Assembly: GCF_020921035.1 (NCBI RefSeq)
Contig: NC_063157.1
Span: 24,817,015-24,881,014, forward strand
Source: Rhodamnia argentea
Lineage: Eukaryota; Streptophyta; Magnoliopsida; Myrtales; Myrtaceae
Reading direction: 5' to 3'
Length of the DNA stretch: 64,000 nt
Part shown: positions 59,801 through 64,000 of the stretch, in pieces
Layout: the number at the start of each line of letters is the position of its first letter
Numbering within the stretch: position 1 is the first letter of the stretch
Translations under genes and position numbers: made by a program
Notes under the pieces: model-generated
What the model saw: only the letters and a program-made list of their open reading frames with translations
What the model was told of the DNA's origin: nothing
Databases searched by the model: none

Positions 59801-62800
59801 GGGCTCAGAACTGACAGGATGAGCCTTAGGAGCAGCTGACAGATCAGCTTCTTTAGTTTGTCCTCTTCCAGGTCGCCGTCTTTTGCCGCTTGTATCTGGT
59901 TCATCGTCAGAGTTTGCATCACTTGCCTGACCTGATTTACTTGTGGAAGAGGCATTAGTGCCAGGACCTCTGCATCATAGCACATCAGTCATTGTCCATT
60001 ACCATCAAAGAACTGAAAGGCAAAATTTCAGAAATGAAAAATGAAGAAGGTGAGATTTTACAAGTCCAATGTCCCACTCTGCAAATCAAGCAAAAAGTCC
60101 TTCGCAACTCGACGTGCAAGTTCATTCCTCCTGAAATCAGAATACGAAGAATAATGTGAAACAAATGGCTAGCTGATGAGTCATGGCAACACATTATCCC
60201 TAGAAATGGATAAGCAAGGGTGAGACAGACCATAACCTCTCAAATAAACAACTCATTAATCATCCAAAATCAACTAGTTTTGCTCTGGACTTGTTTGAAA
60301 TTTGTCTGACCACATATCATCTCTATGTGAATCACAATCAAATATATACAAAGAGGGAACATTAAGTGTGTCTATAAAGGAAAGGTCAAAACGGATAATA
60401 AGAAATGGGAAGGAGAAATAAAAAAAGATTCTGCAATTTCCTTTTTGTGTTTCAGCCAATTTAGCCAATATATACTGTGCTGTGTAATCTCATTTTCTCT
60501 CATATTTTTAGCTCTTTTGACTTTGTTTGGAAAGGAGAGGGAGGGGGGAAACAGGCAGTCGCTGAGGAAATGAAGAATTTTTTTGTACGGAACAGGGAAA
60601 TAAAGCTTTCATCCCCTCCCCATTTACGTCCCTCCCACACATGGCCTTTATCTTCATCCGATGGTCTTCTGCTGAGGATATAATCAATCCAATGTCAACT
60701 TTTCAATAAACAACTCTTCAGATCTTTTCCAAGTATGTGTCATTGTTTTCAAGGAAGGATTTGTATTCTCAAAACAGGCAAGATTAATAAGGAAAAGATC
60801 CGGTGGCGGAGCATCATCTGAAGAGTTGTTGACTGAAACGTCAACACAATTGACATGAGTCAACCCAATCACTTCTCTAAATACTTCCATCACATTCCAG
60901 TCTTTAAAAGTTGGGCCAACTTAGGAAGGCACTTCCACGCAGAGAATTCCAGAAATTCTTTCTTCATTTTTGTTGCCACTGTTCCAACTTCTAAAAAGTT
61001 CATCTTTCTTGATACTGCCCTCAAATATTAAATAAAGAAAAAAGATGAACTAGTGCTTCTACCATCGCCATCGAATTTGCTATTATAAGAGAAACTTCTG
61101 GAGCTAATGTAGAGTGCATCACATAGTTATGCACTCAAGGTGAGTAACAGAATATATTTCTCAGGTAGCCTAAAACCTCCTCGTTCCAACCTTACGTTAA
61201 GCTGAAGTAAGAAAGGCAGCATCTTCTTTAGCTCTGAGAGTTTTCCTTCCTTAGATATTTAGGCTCTTCCTTAAGATAGAAAACAATTTCTAATCAATGT
61301 TATTTGTGTCATTTTTCTTCAAAATGCATGATCTCATTCTCCATATATTAAGTCTCCTTTTCCATCTTCATTTCATGTAAATGGGACACTCCGAGAAGTA
61401 TTTAGCTTTATCTTTGTAAGATGGGTATAACTTTTGGTTGATCTTAATTCATCTTGCCTTTTCTAAGGCTGATTCGGATGTGACAAACAGCATTTTAAAG
61501 AACCATCAGCTTTTTCCAGGGCCTTTCAGACGTTTTTTTCTTTTGTTTCTCTACGCCATTGCAACCGTTGCAACTTTCCTGTTAAATTTTGTCCAATTTC
61601 TTGAAATGTCAATCCCAAATTTGCATTCTGAAAAATTTCTTATTGAGGAATGCATAACATTTAACTTCTTTATTTTCTGGTATACTGCTTTAAAGTTGAA
61701 AATAGCAAGTGCAACATAATTAAATTTTGAAAGTTCTTTAATAACCATGTTTATTTCTTCTGTTTACTTGCAGTTTTTTCGTCATAGCTATGTCTAATTT
61801 CCATGCTGCCAAAATAGGTTGATAAGTTCTCGACTCCGTCATCCTATCTATCTCTAAATCTCAAGTCATACAGACTGTATACACTTGTATAAATTGTCCA
61901 ATAATTCTTCAAATTCCGCATCATTAGATTTTTTTCAGTTTGTATCTACCATTGTAGACGCTCTGAAGTATGATGTGAAAAGGAAGTAGATAAATGGTAA
62001 CATGTACAAGTATGCCGGTGAAAGTCAGGCATCAGCATCTCATACACCTGCCATGAATTTGAACATGAACAGTACCAAGAAGCACATGATACGCAAACAG
62101 TATAAGCTTCACCGGAGCATACCTTTCTATAACTGCAACTAAGTTTGTCGGATGATATTTGTCTTTCAACCTGTATTCAGCGGATCATTCAATTAAAGTG
62201 GCGAATGCCCCCAAAGAGAAACATGGTCAAAGAAAAGTACAAGATATACCATTCTTCATCTTTATGAGCATCGAAATATGCGCGTTTCTGAGTAGAAATG
62301 TACTCTGACTTGTATTCCTGATATCTACAAAGTCAACAGATGGGGATCACATCACTTGACCATTCCTACTAAATGTAAGCTCAGAACAGGGTAAACCTTG
62401 AGCAGTGAAAACATCACATTGCATACCTTCGCTCAGCTTCTGCCGGTAATATATCATCTTCAAGCTCCTGAATGAATTGCTTGTATGACATCATTCCTTC
62501 TCTGCATGAAGATCAGGGAACATACATCAACTGCTTCAGATGAATCCAACCATTTCTCATGTTTATATTAGCATTAGGCTTTGAGAGGTACACTGCATCT
62601 GTTCATTGAACATCTATCACATAATAGTAGATTTGACTCCCAATGCAGAAAATGCTTCGAATCTAGCATTCAAGTACTATAGAATAAAGTGCACTCTCAT
62701 ATCTGATGATCCAGCTCCCTGTCCCATATTATTCCTTGATGGAACATATATGAGTACATATAACAGGCATCAACGCGCTTACTTCCTTAGAGAGGAAGTA

Positions 62801-63308
62801 AAATTTAATTGAATGGCCTAGAGAATCTACTTGAATCAAACAAGATGACACAAAAGAACCAAATTTCAATTCGAACAATCAATTAGTAAGATCACGGGCT
62901 ACCTTGGGGCAGTTCCTGCAACAGATGCATCACCATAGCCACCACGGCCAGTTTCCCAGTCTGCAAAAACACACACTTAACATGTGAAATAGACAAATTC
63001 AACAGAAGCTGAAAGGAAAGATCCATCTTTATCATGTGAAGCTTAACCATTTCCATAAAACGTTCAAGAAATTAAGCACAAGAAGCTGCACAATACAAAC
63101 CCCTAACCAAATTTACAGATGCATACCAAAAGAATCTTCCTCTCGTAAATAATGCAAATAGAGGAAACTAAAAGATTTAATTAGCTAAGACTTACCTAGT
63201 GGACCGCCCAGGTAGCCTCCAGCTGAGCGACCCATGTACCTACCATGAAGCCTCTCATCACCATACCTTCCCCCCATCTCACGATCATAGCCATAGTCAT
63301 ATCCAAGC
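56873..63308 (-). CDS. SE: SERRATE RNA effector (ARS2 homologue), N-terminal exon(s) beyond window
   Basis: Eleven exons in phase: 63308-63196, 62960-62903, 62501-62427, 62324-62250, 62170-62123, 60130-60062, 59969-59169, 59077-59029, 57971-57706, 57595-57413, 56933-56873. They give about 599 codons. They start inside a Gly/Tyr/Arg segment (LGYDYGYDREMGGRYGDERL), so the first, Arg/Ser-rich exon lies right of position 64000. Recognisable parts are MMSYKQFIQELEDDILPAEA (Ars2 N-terminal core), KRRRPGRGQ, the WRIHGLDYYGMTE segment, the C2H2-type finger CGAKGCTKLFHAAEFVHKHL, and the conserved C terminus DAPEDEVTVIDYRSL. SERRATE acts in the nucleus with DCL1 and HYL1 in microRNA processing, and with the cap-binding complex in splicing and RNA decay. 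All visible parts look intact. The long introns at 57972-59028 and 60131-62122 hold no other gene that I can see. Confidence 0.96.
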
Positions 63309-63561
63309 CTATAAATGTCATATTCATGTTAATAAACAGACTCACTGTAGAAATACCATGTTTTATTGCAGTGACCAATCCAAAAGTATTGAACATAACA
63401 GAGGAATGGATAGAATAAATGTAAGTGATGGACCAGGACATGCGCTTCAGTGAAAATGTCTGTACCAACATGATTCCCACTATACTGCCGGTTAGCAGAG
63501 ACTAGACTATTGTGCAGGTTATATGGTTCTGTGACTAGAAAATTAACAGATTCTTCCTATG

Positions 63562-63563
<2 letters not shown>

Positions 63564-63614
<51 letters not shown>
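63564..63614. repeat. (CT)n microsatellite in the SERRATE 5' intron
   Basis: About 25 CT dinucleotides (GA on the sense strand) lie in the intron upstream of the first visible SERRATE exon. The remaining DNA to the right edge (63309-64000) reads as intron. Confidence 0.9.
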
Positions 63615-63618
<4 letters not shown>

Positions 63619-64000
63619 CAAATGAAAGAACTTGCTCAATGCCAATAATGTACAGATTTCAAAATCGCCAGGTTCATACTGATATGCCAATTTGGCACTA
63701 AAAGCCGATATCACAAAAGATGAAACAGGTAACACATGATGCATGTAGACATAAGACAATCCACGATCGCCATATATTTTCATGGTTCCCTCACCCTAAC
63801 CCTCCCCCAAAAAAAGACGATAACAGAAAGAAAAAAGCAGATAAGCCTAGAGCAAATATTCCTTTGACATCTTATTTGTAAACCGCTACACTTCAATGCG
63901 GAAGAGACGAGCAATGCTAGGGATACCTCTACGTGTATGCATTTCCAATCTCGTGTGGCAAATGCGAGTGAGATTTAAGTAAGTGACCCATATTCAAAGA

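Noticed and set aside
1-64000. CRISPR arrays, bacterial operons, tRNA or rRNA genes
   Set aside because: No regularly spaced repeats with unique spacers, no clover-leaf or rRNA segments recognised; gene structure is that of a plant nucleus.

Overview
The window is nuclear DNA of a flowering plant. It has intron-rich genes with GT-AG junctions, AT-rich intergenic DNA with MITE-like inverted repeats, CT/GA microsatellites near transcription starts, and clear orthologues of eudicot genes. The clade is not proven; a woody eudicot, perhaps Myrtaceae, is only an impression. I see no bacterial operon, CRISPR array, organellar block or intact LTR retroelement.

Layout, left to right. 1-340: promoter and untranslated first exon of a leftward gene leaving the window. 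340-4300: repeat-rich intergenic DNA. 4429-11067 (-): CNX1, molybdenum cofactor synthesis. 12662-15455 (+): MATH-BTB protein (BPM). About 15957-16437 (-): a small basic protein. 17612-20183 (+): plastid-type FHA protein. 20917-27052 (-): chaperonin CCT7. 28875-31334 (-): GDSL-lipase-like gene with a frameshift and altered catalytic residues. 32433-34148 (-): F-box/WD40 protein. 37548-38558 (-): hyccin family. 38619-42225: threefold mosaic repeat copied partly from the hyccin 5' flank. 42514-42876 (-): lipid-transfer protein. 43602-44546 (-): an unidentified spliced gene fragment. 46874-49510 (+): short-chain dehydrogenase. 50330-55698 (-): homoserine dehydrogenase. 56873 to the right edge (-): SERRATE, lacking its N-terminal exon(s).

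I assembled each multi-exon gene by hand from splice sites and reading phase. CNX1 (670 aa), BPM (401), FHA (231), CCT7 (563), SDR (306) and HSD (376) close in frame from ATG to stop, and the SERRATE exons keep phase throughout. The genes are unrelated housekeeping or regulatory loci and do not form a pathway. The order CNX1, BPM, F-box/WD40, hyccin, HSD matches, from memory, the Arabidopsis run At5g20990 to At5g21060. That suggests an ancient syntenic block with lineage-specific insertions such as FHA, CCT7, GDSL, LTP and SDR. I found no convincing new multi-gene system. The best leads are the degenerate GDSL gene, the hyccin-flank repeat array with its small ORFs, and a 145-bp triplication at a splice donor.
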